A DNA stretch of 64,000 bases from Pseudoduganella flava (GCF_007830495.1 NZ_VLKW01000004.1:1-64000), one strand, 5' to 3'; numbered from the stretch's first letter, positions 7,051 through 17,882 are shown. Notes: generated by a model from the sequence alone, not told the origin. Made by a program: numbers and translations.

Positions 7051-9747
7051 ATGTCAGCCAATATTGACCAGGTCACGGCCCAAACCGCCAATGATCCGGA
7101 CGCACAGGAAACCAAGGAATGGCTGGAGGCGCTTGAAGCGGTTCTGGAAAACGAAGGCCCGGAACGTGCACACTACCTGATGGAGCGCCTGGTCGACCTG
7201 GCGCGCCGCCGCGGCGCGCAGATCCCGTTCTCCGCCACCACCGCCTACGTCAACACGATTCCCGCCCACGTCGGCGCACACTGCCCGGGCAACCTGGAAT
7301 ACGAAGAGCGCCTGCGCTCGTGGATGCGCTGGAACGCGATGGCGATGGTCGTCAAGGCCAACCGCGCCGACGGCGACCTGGGAGGCCACCTGTCCTCGTT
7401 CGCGTCGCTGGCGAACATGCTGGGCATTGGCTTCAACCACTTCTGGCGCGCCCCGTCCGAAGAGCATGGCGGCGACCTGCTGTACATCCAGGGCCACTCG
7501 TCGCCCGGCATTTACGCGCGCGCCTTCCTGGAAGGCCGCCTGACAGAAGAGCACCTGCTGAACTTCCGCCGCGAAGTGGACGGCAAGGGCCTGTCGTCGT
7601 ACCCGCACCCGAAACTGATGCCGGACTTCTGGCAGTTCCCGACCGTGTCGATGGGCCTGGGCCCGCTGATGGCGATCTACCAGGCGCGCTTCCTGAAGTA
7701 CCTGCACGCGCGCGGCATCGCCAACACGGACGGCCGCAAGGTCTGGGCGTTCTGCGGCGACGGCGAGATGGACGAACCGGAATCGATGGGCGCGATCGGC
7801 ATGGCCGCCCGCGAGATGCTGGACAACCTCGTCATCGTGGTGAACTGCAACCTGCAGCGCCTGGACGGCCCGGTGCGCGGCAACGGCAAGATCATCCAGG
7901 AACTGGAAGGCGAATTCCGCGGCGCCGGCTGGAACGTCGTGAAAGTCATCTGGGGCCCGGGCTGGGACGAGCTGCTGGCCAAGGACAAGGAAGGCATCCT
8001 GCAGCGCGTGATGATGGAAACCGTCGACGGCGAGTACCAGAACTACAAGGCCAAAGACGGCGCCTACGTGCGCAAGCACTTCTTCGGCAAGCATCCGAAG
8101 CTCTTGGAAATGGTCGCCAACATGAGCGACGACGACATCTGGCGCCTGACCCGCGGTGGCCATGACCCGCACAAGATCTACGCCGCCTTCAAGGTCGCGC
8201 AGGAAGCGAAGGGCCGCCCGACCGTGCTGCTGGTGAAGACCGTCAAGGGCTTCGGCATGGGCAAGTCCGGCGAGGCGCGCAACACGGCGCACCAGACCAA
8301 GAAGCTGGACGACGAGGCGATCCGTGAAATGCGCGACCGCTTCAACATCCCGATCCCGGACGACAAGCTGGCCGAGATCCCGTTCTTCAAGCCGTCCGAC
8401 GACGCGCCGGAAATCAAGTACCTGCACGAGCGCCGCAAGGCCCTGGGCGGCTACCTGCCGCACCGCCGCCAGAAGGCCGACGAAACGCTCGTCGTGCCGC
8501 CGCTGGAAGCGTTCAAGGCCGTGCTGGAGCCGACCCCCGAAGGCCGCGAGATCTCCACCACGCAAGCCTACGTGCGCATCATCACGGCGCTGCTGCGCGA
8601 CCAGAGCCTGGGCCAGCGCGTGGTGCCGATCCTCGTCGACGAATCGCGTACGTTCGGCATGGAAGGCCTGTTCCGCCAGATCGGCATCTTCAACCAGCAG
8701 GGCCAGTTGTACGAGCCGGTCGACAAGGACCAGGTGATGTACTACCGCGAAGACAAGGCCGGCCAGATCCTTCAGGAAGGCATCAACGAAGCGGGCGGCA
8801 TGAGCTCGTGGATCGCCGCGGCGACGTCGTACTCGACGAACAACCGCGTGATGCTGCCGTTCTTCACGTACTACTCGATGTTCGGCATGCAGCGCGTGGG
8901 CGACCTGGCGTGGGCCGCCGGCGACATGCGGGCGCGCGGCTTCCTGATGGGCGGCACCGCCGGCCGCACGACCTTGAACGGCGAAGGCCTGCAGCACGAG
9001 GACGGCCACAGCCACCTGTTCGCCGCCGCGATCCCGAACTGCCTGCCGTACGACCCGACCTTTGGTCACGAGCTGGCGGTGATCATTCATGACGGCCTGC
9101 GCCGCATGGTGACGGAACAGGAAGACGTGTTCTACTACATCACCATCATGAACGAGAACTACGCGCATCCGGGCCTGAAAGCGGGCCAGGAAGAGGGCAT
9201 CCTGAAGGGCATGTACCTGCTGCAGCAGGGCACCGCGAATGCGGGCCAGCGCGTGCAGCTGGTCGGCTCCGGCACGATCCTGCGCGAGTCCATCTTCGCT
9301 GCCGAACTGCTGGAAAAAGACTGGGGCGTCGCCGCCGACATCTGGTCCGCTCCGTCGCTGACCCTGGTGGCGCGCGACGGCCAGGATGCCGAGCGCTGGA
9401 ACCTCGTGAACCCGACCAAGGAACAGCGCGTGCCGTACGTGACGCAGCTGCTGAAGGACACGCAGGGCCCGATCATCGCGACGACCGACTACATGCGCAT
9501 GTTCGCCGAACAGATTCGCCCGTACATCCCGGAAGGCCGCCACTACCGCGTGCTGGGCACCGATGGCTTCGGCCGCTCGGACAGCCGCGCCAAGCTGCGC
9601 GAGTTCTTCGAGGTGAACCGTTATTACATCACGGTGGCGGCCCTGCGCTCGCTGGCCGACGAAGGCAAGATCGACCTGGCGGTCGTCGAGCAGGCGGTGG
9701 CGAAGTACGGCCTGAACCCGAACAAACCCAATCCGGTGACCCAATAA
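7051..9747 (+). CDS. aceE: Pyruvate dehydrogenase E1 component (homodimeric type)
   Basis: An 898-aa thiamine-diphosphate enzyme that decarboxylates pyruvate and transfers the acetyl group to the lipoyl arm of E2. The ThDP/Mg motif runs from GDGEMDEPES (Gly236-Asp237-Gly238) to NCNLQ (Asn265), and the conserved IQGHSSPGIYARAFLEGRL stretch is present. Length is close to E. coli AceE (887 aa), the homodimeric alpha2 type rather than the split E1-alpha/beta. It is the first gene of the operon, with aceF starting 22 bp after its stop. High expression is expected from the near-consensus promoter at 6924-6952. Confidence 0.97.
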   Translation: MSANIDQVTAQTANDPDAQETKEWLEALEAVLENEGPERAHYLMERLVDLARRRGAQIPFSATTAYVNTIPAHVGAHCPGNLEYEERLRSWMRWNAMAMVVKANRADGDLGGHLSSFASLANMLGIGFNHFWRAPSEEHGGDLLYIQGHSSPGIYARAFLEGRLTEEHLLNFRREVDGKGLSSYPHPKLMPDFWQFPTVSMGLGPLMAIYQARFLKYLHARGIANTDGRKVWAFCGDGEMDEPESMGAIGMAAREMLDNLVIVVNCNLQRLDGPVRGNGKIIQELEGEFRGAGWNVVKVIWGPGWDELLAKDKEGILQRVMMETVDGEYQNYKAKDGAYVRKHFFGKHPKLLEMVANMSDDDIWRLTRGGHDPHKIYAAFKVAQEAKGRPTVLLVKTVKGFGMGKSGEARNTAHQTKKLDDEAIREMRDRFNIPIPDDKLAEIPFFKPSDDAPEIKYLHERRKALGGYLPHRRQKADETLVVPPLEAFKAVLEPTPEGREISTTQAYVRIITALLRDQSLGQRVVPILVDESRTFGMEGLFRQIGIFNQQGQLYEPVDKDQVMYYREDKAGQILQEGINEAGGMSSWIAAATSYSTNNRVMLPFFTYYSMFGMQRVGDLAWAAGDMRARGFLMGGTAGRTTLNGEGLQHEDGHSHLFAAAIPNCLPYDPTFGHELAVIIHDGLRRMVTEQEDVFYYITIMNENYAHPGLKAGQEEGILKGMYLLQQGTANAGQRVQLVGSGTILRESIFAAELLEKDWGVAADIWSAPSLTLVARDGQDAERWNLVNPTKEQRVPYVTQLLKDTQGPIIATTDYMRMFAEQIRPYIPEGRHYRVLGTDGFGRSDSRAKLREFFEVNRYYITVAALRSLADEGKIDLAVVEQAVAKYGLNPNKPNPVTQ

Positions 9748-9768
9748 CGAGAATACGGAGCAAACGCT

Positions 9769-11427
9769 ATGAGCATTGTGGAAGTCAAAGTCCCGGCTAT
9801 CGGCGATTTCAAGGAGGTTGAAGTCATCGAGCTGATGGTGAAGGTGGGCGACACGATCAAGGTCGACCAGTCCCTGATCACCGTGGAATCGGACAAGGCA
9901 TCGATGGAGATTCCATCGTCCGCCGCCGGCGTCGTCAAGGAAATCAAAGTGAAGGTCGGCGACAAGGTTGCCGAGGGTTCGCTGCTGTTGATGGTGGAAG
10001 CCGATGGCGCCGCCGCCGCACCTGCTGCTGCACCGGCCGCCGCCGCGCCTGCCGCGGCACCGGCTCCTGCCCCGGCCGCGCCGGCTCCGGCACCGGCTGC
10101 AGCACCGGCCGCATCGGGTGGCCCGGTCGAAGTCAAGGTACCGGACATCGGCGACTTCAAGGAAGTGGAAGTCATCGAGCTGATGGTTAAACCTGGCGAC
10201 ACCATCAGGAAGGACCAGTCCCTGATCACCGTCGAATCGGACAAGGCATCGATGGAGATTCCGTCGTCCGTGGACGGCGTCGTGAAGGAACTGAAAGTGA
10301 AGGTCGGCGACAAGGTTGCCGAGGGATCGATCGTGCTGATCGCGGAAAGCTCGGGTGGCGCTGCTGCGCCAGCGCCGGCCGCCCCCGCCGCTGCGCCGGC
10401 ACCTGCCGCCGCGTCCGCTCCGGCCCCTGCGCCGGCTCCGGCAGCCGCACCAGCACCTGCCGCAGCGCCTGCAACCACGGGCGTTACCGGCAAGCTGGCC
10501 CACGCATCGCCATCCGTCCGCAAGTTCGCCCGCGAACTGGGCGTGGACGTGTCGAAGGTGCCGGGCACCGGCCAGAAAGGCCGCATCACGCAGCAGGACG
10601 TGCAGAACTACGTCAAGGGCGTGATGGCCGGTACCACGGCCGCGCCGGCAGGCAGCGCTGCTCCTGCGGGCGGTGGCGCGGGCCTGAACCTGCTGCCATG
10701 GCCGTCGCTGGACTTCTCGAAGTTCGGCGAGACGGAACTGCAGCCGCTGCCACGTATCAAGAAGATCTCCGGCCCGAACCTGCACCGCAACTGGGTGATG
10801 ATCCCGCACGTGACGCAGTTCGAGGATGCCGACATCACGGAACTGGAAGCGTTCCGTGTCGAGACCAACAACGCCAACGCGAAGAACAAGGATGCCGCGA
10901 AGCTGACGATGCTGGCCTTCGTCATCAAGGCATCGGTGGCCGCGCTGAAGAAGTACCCGGCCTTCAACTCGTCGCTGGACGAGAAGGGCGAGAACCTGAT
11001 CCTGAAGAAGTTCTACAACATCGGCTTCGCGGCCGATACGCCGAACGGTCTCGTGGTTCCCGTCGTGAAGAACGCGGACCAGAAGAGCGTGACGCAGATC
11101 GCGAAGGAGATGACGGAACTGTCGCTGGCCGCTCGCGAAGGCAAGCTGAAGCCGACCGACATGCAGGGCGCCACGTTCACGATCTCGTCGCTGGGCGGCA
11201 TCGGCGGTTCGCACTTCACGCCGATCGTCAACGCACCGGAGGTGGCGATCCTCGGCCTGTCGAAAGCGTCGATGAAGCCCGTCTGGAACGGCAAGGAATT
11301 CGCGCCGCGCCTGATGATGACGCTGTCGCTGTCCTACGACCACCGCGTGATCGACGGCGCGTCCGGCGCACGGTTCGCTGTCTACCTGGCCGAAGTGCTG
11401 GGCGACATGCGCAAGATCCTGCTGTAA
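9769..11427 (+). CDS. aceF: Dihydrolipoyllysine-residue acetyltransferase, E2 of pyruvate dehydrogenase
   Basis: A 552-aa core protein of the complex. Domain order: lipoyl domain 1 (about residues 1-80, lipoylated Lys43 in ESDKASMEI), Ala/Pro linker, lipoyl domain 2 (about 120-195, Lys159), a second Ala/Pro linker, an E3/E1-binding domain ([16 protein letters not shown]... from about residue 245), and the catalytic domain ending in DHRVIDGA (His525, Asp529). Two lipoyl domains are fewer than the three in E. coli, but lpdA carries another. The Ala/Pro linkers are very GC-rich. It sits 22 bp after aceE and 12 bp before lpdA. Confidence 0.97.
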   Translation: MSIVEVKVPAIGDFKEVEVIELMVKVGDTIKVDQSLITVESDKASMEIPSSAAGVVKEIKVKVGDKVAEGSLLLMVEADGAAAAPAAAPAAAAPAAAPAPAPAAPAPAPAAAPAASGGPVEVKVPDIGDFKEVEVIELMVKPGDTIRKDQSLITVESDKASMEIPSSVDGVVKELKVKVGDKVAEGSIVLIAESSGGAAAPAPAAPAAAPAPAAASAPAPAPAPAAAPAPAAAPATTGVTGKLAHASPSVRKFARELGVDVSKVPGTGQKGRITQQDVQNYVKGVMAGTTAAPAGSAAPAGGGAGLNLLPWPSLDFSKFGETELQPLPRIKKISGPNLHRNWVMIPHVTQFEDADITELEAFRVETNNANAKNKDAAKLTMLAFVIKASVAALKKYPAFNSSLDEKGENLILKKFYNIGFAADTPNGLVVPVVKNADQKSVTQIAKEMTELSLAAREGKLKPTDMQGATFTISSLGGIGGSHFTPIVNAPEVAILGLSKASMKPVWNGKEFAPRLMMTLSLSYDHRVIDGASGARFAVYLAEVLGDMRKILL

Positions 11428-11439
11428 GGAGACGACCCG

Positions 11440-13281
11440 ATGAGCATCGTAGAGGTAAAAGTACCGAACATCGGCGACTTCAAGGAAGTCGAAGTGATCG
11501 AGGTGATGGTGAAGGCCGGCGACACGATCAAGGTCGACCAGTCGCTGGCCACCGTCGAATCGGACAAGGCGTCGATGGAGATCCCGTCCACGCACTCCGG
11601 CGTCGTCAAGGAACTGAAGATCAAGGTGGGCGACAAGGTGTCGGAAGGCTCGTTGCTGCTGCTGGTCGAGGAAGCGGCAGGTGCCGCATCGTCCGCACCG
11701 GCCGGCGCGCCGGCGGCGCCGGTGGCCCAGCCGGCTGAAAAAGGCGCGGCGCCGGGCCAGGCGGCGCCCGTGTACGGCGGCCCTGCCGTCGCGGCACCTG
11801 CCGCGGCTGCTCCTTCGTCCGGCCCCGCGCCGGCGGCCGGCTCGTACAGCGGTAACGTCGACATCGACTGCGACATGATGGTGCTGGGCGGCGGCCCGGG
11901 CGGCTACTCGGCCGCGTTCCGTGCCGCGGACCTGGGCATGAACACCGTGATCGTCGAGCGTTACGCAACACTGGGCGGCGTGTGCCTGAACGTCGGCTGC
12001 ATCCCGTCGAAAGCCTTGCTGCACCTGGCTTCCGTGATCGACGAGACGGCCCACCTGGGCAAGCACGGCGTGAAATTCGCCAAGCCGGAAATCGACATCG
12101 ACGAAGTCCGCAAGTACAAGGAAGGCGTGATCGGCAAGATGACCGGCGGCCTGGCCGGCATGGCCAAGGCACGCAAGACGCAGGTCGTGCAGGGCGTCGG
12201 CCAGTTCGTCAGCCCGCACCACATCGAGGTCACGGCTGCCGACGGCACGAAGAAGGTCGTGCAGTTCAAGCAGGCGATCATCGCGGCCGGTTCGTCGGTG
12301 GTGAAGCTGCCGTTCATCCCGGAAGATCCGCGCATCGTCGATTCGACGGGCGCGCTGGAACTGCGCTTCGTGCCGAAGCGCATGCTGGTGATCGGCGGCG
12401 GCATCATCGGCCTGGAGATGGCCACCGTGTACTCGACGTTCGGTGCCCGCATCGACGTCGTCGAGATGATGGATGGCCTGATGCAGGGCGCGGACCGCGA
12501 CGCCGTGAAGATCTGGCAGAAGTACAACGCGCACCGCTTCGACAACGTGATGACGAAGACGAAGACCGTCGGCGTCGAAGCGCTGCCGGAAGGGATCAAG
12601 GTCACGTTCGAAGCCGCGGAAGCGGGTGCCACGGCACCTGCGCCGCAGGTCTACGACATGGTGCTCGTCGCCGTCGGCCGCAGCCCGAACGGCAAGAAGA
12701 TCGCCGCCGACAAGGCGGGCGTGCAGGTGACGGATCGCGGCTTCATCAACGTCGACAGCCAGATGCGCACGAACGTGCCGCACATCTTCGCGATCGGCGA
12801 CCTGGTGGGCCAGCCGATGCTGGCGCACAAGGCCGTGCATGAAGGCCACGTGGCAGCCGAAGCGGCAGCGGGCCAGAAATCGCACTTCGATGCGACGGTG
12901 ATCCCGTCCGTCGCGTACACCGATCCGGAAGTAGCATGGGTCGGCCTGACGGAAGACGAGGCCAAAGCGAAGGGCATCAAGGTCGAGAAGGGCCACTTCC
13001 CGTGGGCCGCCTCCGGCCGCGCCGTCGCCAACGGCCGCGACGAAGGCTTCACGAAAGTGCTGTTCGACGCCGAGACGCACCGCATCGTCGGCGGCACGAT
13101 CGTCGGCACGCACGCCGGCGACATGATCGGCGAGATCGCCCTGGCGATCGAGATGGGCGCCGACGGCACCGACATCGGCCAGACGATCCACCCGCACCCG
13201 ACCCTGGGCGAGTCGATCGGCATGGCCGCCGAGGTGTACGAAGGCGTCTGCACTGACTTGCCGCCGATGCGCAAGCGCTGA
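11440..13281 (+). CDS. lpdA: Dihydrolipoyl dehydrogenase (E3) with N-terminal lipoyl domain
   Basis: A 613-aa flavoprotein that reoxidises dihydrolipoyl groups using NAD+. Residues 1-80 form a lipoyl domain (Lys43 in ESDKASMEI) almost identical to those of aceF. After an Ala/Pro linker comes the FAD Rossmann motif VLGGGPGGYSAAFRAADLG, then the redox pair Cys182-Cys187 in GGVCLNVGCIPSK. The NAD-binding motif VIGGGIIGLEMATVYS and the C-terminal HPHPTLGES active site follow. The lipoyl-E3 fusion makes it longer than E. coli Lpd (474 aa) and is known in several betaproteobacteria. It is the last gene of the operon and is followed by a strong terminator. Confidence 0.96.
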   Translation: MSIVEVKVPNIGDFKEVEVIEVMVKAGDTIKVDQSLATVESDKASMEIPSTHSGVVKELKIKVGDKVSEGSLLLLVEEAAGAASSAPAGAPAAPVAQPAEKGAAPGQAAPVYGGPAVAAPAAAAPSSGPAPAAGSYSGNVDIDCDMMVLGGGPGGYSAAFRAADLGMNTVIVERYATLGGVCLNVGCIPSKALLHLASVIDETAHLGKHGVKFAKPEIDIDEVRKYKEGVIGKMTGGLAGMAKARKTQVVQGVGQFVSPHHIEVTAADGTKKVVQFKQAIIAAGSSVVKLPFIPEDPRIVDSTGALELRFVPKRMLVIGGGIIGLEMATVYSTFGARIDVVEMMDGLMQGADRDAVKIWQKYNAHRFDNVMTKTKTVGVEALPEGIKVTFEAAEAGATAPAPQVYDMVLVAVGRSPNGKKIAADKAGVQVTDRGFINVDSQMRTNVPHIFAIGDLVGQPMLAHKAVHEGHVAAEAAAGQKSHFDATVIPSVAYTDPEVAWVGLTEDEAKAKGIKVEKGHFPWAASGRAVANGRDEGFTKVLFDAETHRIVGGTIVGTHAGDMIGEIALAIEMGADGTDIGQTIHPHPTLGESIGMAAEVYEGVCTDLPPMRKR

Positions 13282-13304
13282 TCGTCCCCCACGCGCTGTC
13301 CCCC

Positions 13305-13334
13305 AAACGCCACCTTCGGGTGGCGTTTTTACGA
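13305..13334 (+). terminator. Rho-independent terminator of aceE-aceF-lpdA
   Basis: AAACGCCACC pairs perfectly with GGTGGCGTTT around a TTCG loop and is followed by T residues, 24 bp after the lpdA stop. Confidence 0.93.
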
Positions 13335-13356
13335 TGGATTGTGTTGCTCTCCCGCT

Positions 13357-13624
13357 GGGGACTGTCCCTCGATTCAGGAAACATTTCCAAATTCGGGGGA
13401 CTGTCCCTCATTTTTGGAAATATTTCCGCTTCGCCTGAATCCTCGTCATCGTCCCAGGAGACACCGAGGACCGTTGCCTGGCAGCAGGTGCCAGCTTGCC
13501 CCGCGAGCACCATTTCGTCGCGCGCTCGCCACAGATTGTGTTGCTTACGCGGGAGGGACTGTCCCTCGTAATTGGAAATATTTCCTGTTTCGAGGGACAG
13601 TCCCCGGATTTGGGAAATATTTCG
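13357..13624. repeat. Cluster A of GGGACTGTCCC / GGAAATATTTCC palindromic repeats
   Basis: The gap after the lpdA terminator holds several palindromes. GGGGACTGTCCC occurs at 13357-13368 and 13396-13407, and GGAAATATTTCC at 13416-13427. A fuller unit follows: GGGACTGTCCCTCG (13555-13568), GGAAATATTTCC (13574-13585), then the inverse CGAGGGACAGTCCC (13591-13604) and GGGAAATATTTCG (13612-13624). The 12-mer GATTGTGTTGCT precedes two of the units. The same family recurs at 46727-46993. No protein-coding gene is supported in this gap; the open frames here are by-products of the repeats. Confidence 0.85.
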
Positions 13625-13657
13625 AGGAATCGGGGCAGACTCGAATTCAGCAAACTC

Positions 13658-14662
13658 TCAGCCGAAGCGTGCCCGGTACTCGCTCGGCAGCACGCCCAGC
13701 CGCGCGACGAATGCGCGGCGCAAGTTGTATTCGCTGCCGTAGCCGCATTTGCGGGCCGCCTGCTTGACGCTTGTGTTGGGGCGTTCGAGCAGGTCGCAGG
13801 CCAGTTCCAGCCGCAGCTGCGCCAGCAGTTGTGCGGGCGTGACGGCGGCTTCGTCGCGCAGGCGCCGGTGCAGTGTGCGGACAGACAGCGCGCACGCCGC
13901 CGCCATCTGTTCCACGTCGATGCGCTGCGCCAGCCGCGGGCGCAGCCACGCGACCAGCTGGCCGTAGACGCCTTCCGCCTGCGCTTGTGCCAGCAGTTCG
14001 GAACTGAACTGCCGCTGGCCGCCGGGGCGCTTCAGGAACAGCACCATCCGCTTCGCGACCGCCAGCGCGCACGCGCGACCCAGGTCTTCCTCGACGAGGC
14101 TGAGCGCGAGGTCCATGCCGGCGCTGATGCCGGCCGACGTGTGGAACTTCCCATCCTTCACGTGCAGCGCGTCGTCCTGCACGCGCACGGCGGGATGCTC
14201 GGCCCGCAGCGCCGCCACGTCCTGCCAGTGCGTGACGGCGCGGCGGCCGTCCAGCAGGCCCGCGCGCGCCAGCACGAAGGCGCCGGTGCACACGGAGCAG
14301 CAGCGCGTGGCGGCGGCGCCCACGCGCGCCACCCAGCGCAGCAATGCGTTGCCTGCCGGCGTGGATGCGGACGGCAAGCCTGCGCCGCTGCCGCCGGCCA
14401 CGATCAGCGTGCCGGTGCCGATGCGGCGCCGGGGCAACGGCTCCGCAACGAGGGCCACGCCGGCCGACGACGCCACCGCGCCACCGCCCGCCGCGATCAC
14501 GTGGATGCGGTAGGGCGGCGGCAGGCCCGCGTCGCGCGCTTCGTCGTTCGCGCTGGCGAACACCTGGATCGGGCCGGTAGCGTCCAGCAGCAGGAAGTCG
14601 GGAAAGACGAGCAGCCAGACGTCGACGGGGGGCTGGCGGGGAACAGGAGAGGTGGCACGCAT
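13658..14662 (-). CDS. GlxA-type transcriptional regulator (DJ-1/PfpI domain plus AraC HTH)
   Basis: A 334-aa protein. Residues about 12-185 form a DJ-1/PfpI-like domain (VDVWLLVFPDFLLLDATGPIQVF; elbow Cys125 in SVCTGAF), used in this family as a ligand sensor. The C-terminal 100 residues form a double HTH of AraC type (MAAACALSVRTLHRRLRDE, KQAARKCGYGSEYNLRRAFV, ending LGVLPSEYRARFG). Family members regulate amine, betaine or arginine catabolism, but the target here is unknown. It is divergent from the DUF1272 gene with about 80 bp between the starts. Its own stop is followed by repeat cluster A. Confidence 0.92.
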   Translation of the reverse strand: MRATSPVPRQPPVDVWLLVFPDFLLLDATGPIQVFASANDEARDAGLPPPYRIHVIAAGGGAVASSAGVALVAEPLPRRRIGTGTLIVAGGSGAGLPSASTPAGNALLRWVARVGAAATRCCSVCTGAFVLARAGLLDGRRAVTHWQDVAALRAEHPAVRVQDDALHVKDGKFHTSAGISAGMDLALSLVEEDLGRACALAVAKRMVLFLKRPGGQRQFSSELLAQAQAEGVYGQLVAWLRPRLAQRIDVEQMAAACALSVRTLHRRLRDEAAVTPAQLLAQLRLELACDLLERPNTSVKQAARKCGYGSEYNLRRAFVARLGVLPSEYRARFG

Positions 14663-14743
14663 GATGGCAGATATTCATCCATCGACGTCATTCCTGTCAA
14701 ACGAGGACGGGGCACAATGCAGCTTTCACCGGAAAGGAACGCC

Positions 14744-15052
14744 ATGCTGGAACTGCGCCCCAGTTGCGAACACTGTGCCAAGCCGCTGCCGCCGCACGCT
14801 GCGGATGCCCGCATCTGCTCATACGAATGCACGTTCTGCGCCGCCTGCGCCGAGCAATTGCTGCAGGACGTGTGCCCGAACTGCGGCGGCGGCTTCGTGC
14901 CGCGTCCGATCCGTCCTGCGCGCGACTGGAAGAATGGGAACTACCTCGGCAACGATCCGGCGCGCACGGAGCCGAAGTACCGCCCCGTCGACCTGGCCGC
15001 GCACGCCGGCCTCGTGGCACGGCTCCGGAACGTGCCGCCCCAGGAACGCTGA
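14744..15052 (+). CDS. DUF1272 zinc-ribbon protein
   Basis: A 102-aa protein beginning MLELRPSCEHCAKPLPP, the signature of the DUF1272 family. Eight Cys residues in four pairs (CEHC, CSYEC, CAAC, CPNC) suggest a RING/zinc-ribbon-like fold binding two zincs. The C-terminal 40 residues (RPIRPARDWKNGNYLGNDPARTE...) extend past the usual domain. The start at 14744 is preceded by AAAGGAA. Function is unknown. It is divergent from the GlxA-type regulator, which may control it, and converges with the LacI gene whose stop lies 3 bases beyond. Confidence 0.88.
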   Translation: MLELRPSCEHCAKPLPPHAADARICSYECTFCAACAEQLLQDVCPNCGGGFVPRPIRPARDWKNGNYLGNDPARTEPKYRPVDLAAHAGLVARLRNVPPQER

Positions 15053-15055
15053 AGG

Positions 15056-16062
<1,007 letters not shown>

Positions 16063-16066
<4 letters not shown>

Positions 16067-17619
16067 GCGCGGCGCAGCCCTTCGCCGCGGCGCAGGTAGT
16101 GGTCGACCAGCGCGCGGTGCGGCGGCAGGTCCTTGACTGCATGGTGGCACAGCTGCGCGATCGTCTGGAACTCACGCTTGGCCGCATCCAGCTCCGGCAG
16201 CGCGGCGCGGTTCGCATGCAGCGTGGTGGCGAACTCCATCCCGTACAGCACGTACTGCCAGCTCGACGGCGGATACATCTCCAGGTCCGTCACGAAGTCG
16301 AGCCGGTGCGGCGGCCGCGCGCGCCACATCGCCAGCTGGTCGCGCAGCGATTCCGGGATCGTGGCGGGATCGGCGTTCTCGATCCAGAACGCGTTGTCGC
16401 GGCGCTGCGTGAGGCAGTAGTGCAGCTTGATGAAATCGACGATCCGTTCGTAGCGCGCCTTCATCTGCGCGTTGAACGTCTTCGCCACGGGAGCCAGGTT
16501 GCCGTCGTGCGGGAACAGGAAGCCGACGAGGTACGTGGCCGCTTCGATCAGCCCGATGCCCGACGATTCGAGCGGTTCCAGGAAGCCGCTTGACAGGCCG
16601 ATCGCAACGCAGTTCTTCACCCACTGCGTTTCGCGGTAGCCCACGTTCAGCTTCAGCAGGCGCGGCGTGCGGCCTTCGCTGGCCTTGCCGATATAGCCGC
16701 GCAGTACTTCGTCGGCACGCTCGTCGCTCGTGTGGCGGCTCGAATACACGTAGCCGATGCCGCGCCGTTCGTGCAGGCCGATGTCCCACGTCCATCCCGC
16801 TTCGTGTGCCGTGGAGATCGTGTACGACGGAATCGGCGCGTCGGGGCGCTCGTACGGCACCTGCATCGCCAGCGCGCGGTCGACGAACAGCGTGTCGCTG
16901 ATGTTGCGGAACGGCGAGCCCAATGCTTCGCCGATCAGCCGCGCGCGGAAGCCCGTGCAATCGATGTACAGGTCGCCCCGCAGCACGCCGGCTTCACGCG
17001 TGACGACGGAGTCGATGGCGCCTTCACCGTCGAGCGTCACGTCTTCGACGGTGGCCTCGACGCGCCGCACGCCCAGCGTCTGCGCGTGCGTGCAGAGCAG
17101 GGCGGCAAAGCGGCCGGCATCGAAGTGGTAGGCATAGTTCAGCGGGCCGAGGAAGTCGCCGTCCGTGACGCGCTTCGGGCCGTGGCTCATGTCCGCCACG
17201 TGCTTCTGCAGCGTGGCCGCCGCGGCGAATGGCACGTTGCCGGCCGCGCCCATCAGCCAGTAGGGCAGCAGTTCCGGTCCGCCCGGGCGCTGGCTCGGCT
17301 GACTGAACGGATGGAAGTAGTGGTCGGGCCCCGGCGCGCCGGCCGGGCGCACCCAGTGGTTGAAGCGCACGCCCTGCTTGAACGTGGCGTTGCACTCGCG
17401 GATGAAGCGCGCCTCGTCGATGCCGATCAGCGACAGCGTGCCGCGGATGGACGGGAAGGTGCCTTCGCCGACGCCGATGATGCCGATCTCCGGCGATTCG
17501 ACGAGCGTGATCTGGACGGCGCCGTCGGCTTTCGCGCCGAGCATCTTGGCCAGGAAGCACGCGGCAAGCCAGCCGGCGGTGCCGCCGCCGACGATCAGGA
17601 TGTTGCGGATGGGGGCCAT
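16063..17619 (-). CDS. Flavin-dependent tryptophan halogenase family protein
   Basis: A 518-aa protein with the GxGxxG flavin motif at the N-terminus (ILIVGGGTAGWLAACFLAK) and the family lysine at position 81 (NATFKQGVRFNHW), equivalent to the catalytic Lys of PrnA. The second signature, normally WxWxIP, reads WTWDIG (residues 276-281), so Pro is replaced by Gly. This variant may not halogenate free tryptophan. Related proteins are often encoded beside TonB receptors in Caulobacter-like and xanthomonad genomes, and this one is divergent from such a receptor. It is co-translated with the downstream LacI gene. The true reaction is unknown; a flavin monooxygenase-like role is an alternative. Confidence 0.9.
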
Positions 17620-17648
17620 CGTTGTCTCCGTGTTGTTGTTGTCCGCCG

Positions 17649-17731
17649 ACCGCGCGGTGTTGCCGTTTTCCTACACGTTCAGAGTTTATTTGGTGCTGAA
17701 CAGTTATTTTTAGTTTGATACCCGCATTTCC
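17649..17731. repeat. Promoter-region duplication, copy 1
   Basis: This 83-bp stretch is repeated at 17745-17828 (period 96). A 34-bp core beginning TTTATTTGGTGCTGAACAGT is identical in both copies. It lies in the 342-bp divergent gap between the halogenase and the TonB receptor. It may carry duplicated promoter or regulator sites. Confidence 0.85.
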
Positions 17732-17744
17732 GTTCATCCGACGA

Positions 17745-17828
17745 ACCGCGCGGGTGTTGCCAAATTCCTACACGATTGCACTTTATTTGGTGCTGAACAG
17801 TTATTTTTAGTTTGACACCCGCATTTCC
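17745..17828. repeat. Promoter-region duplication, copy 2
   Basis: Second copy of the 17649-17731 element, diverged in the middle (AAATTCCTACACGATTGCAC against GTTTTCCTACACGTTCAGAG) but identical over the AT-rich 34-bp core. The LacI-type operators start 13 bp after this copy and are not part of the duplicated unit. Confidence 0.85.
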
Positions 17829-17840
17829 ATTTCGCTACCA

Positions 17841-17854
17841 TGAAAACGGTTTCA
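17841..17854. promoter_or_regulatory. LacI-type operator 1 (TGAAAACGGTTTCA)
   Basis: A palindrome of the LacI/GalR type with central CG. It differs from TGAAAACGATTTCA at one position. It is the first of four sites whose starts are 21, 21 and 20 bp apart, i.e. two helical turns each. Confidence 0.8.
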
Positions 17855-17861
17855 GAGATCG

Positions 17862-17875
17862 AGCAATCGTTTTCA
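17862..17875. promoter_or_regulatory. LacI-type operator 2 (degenerate)
   Basis: AGCAATCGTTTTCA; its reverse complement matches TGAAAACGATTTCA at 12 of 14 positions. One half-site is intact. It is in phase with the flanking sites. Confidence 0.6.
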
Positions 17876-17882
17876 GTTTATT

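Noticed and set aside
7054..13197. A 2047-codon open frame antisense to the pyruvate dehydrogenase operon
   Set aside because: A GC-rich third-position shadow of aceE, aceF and lpdA; its composition (Arg/His/Val-rich, low complexity) is typical of antisense frames.
13341..13650. Open frames across repeat cluster A encoding GTVP/GDCPS-like repeats
   Set aside because: They follow from the repeated DNA in several frames at once and lack ribosome sites; the signal is the palindromic repeat, not protein.
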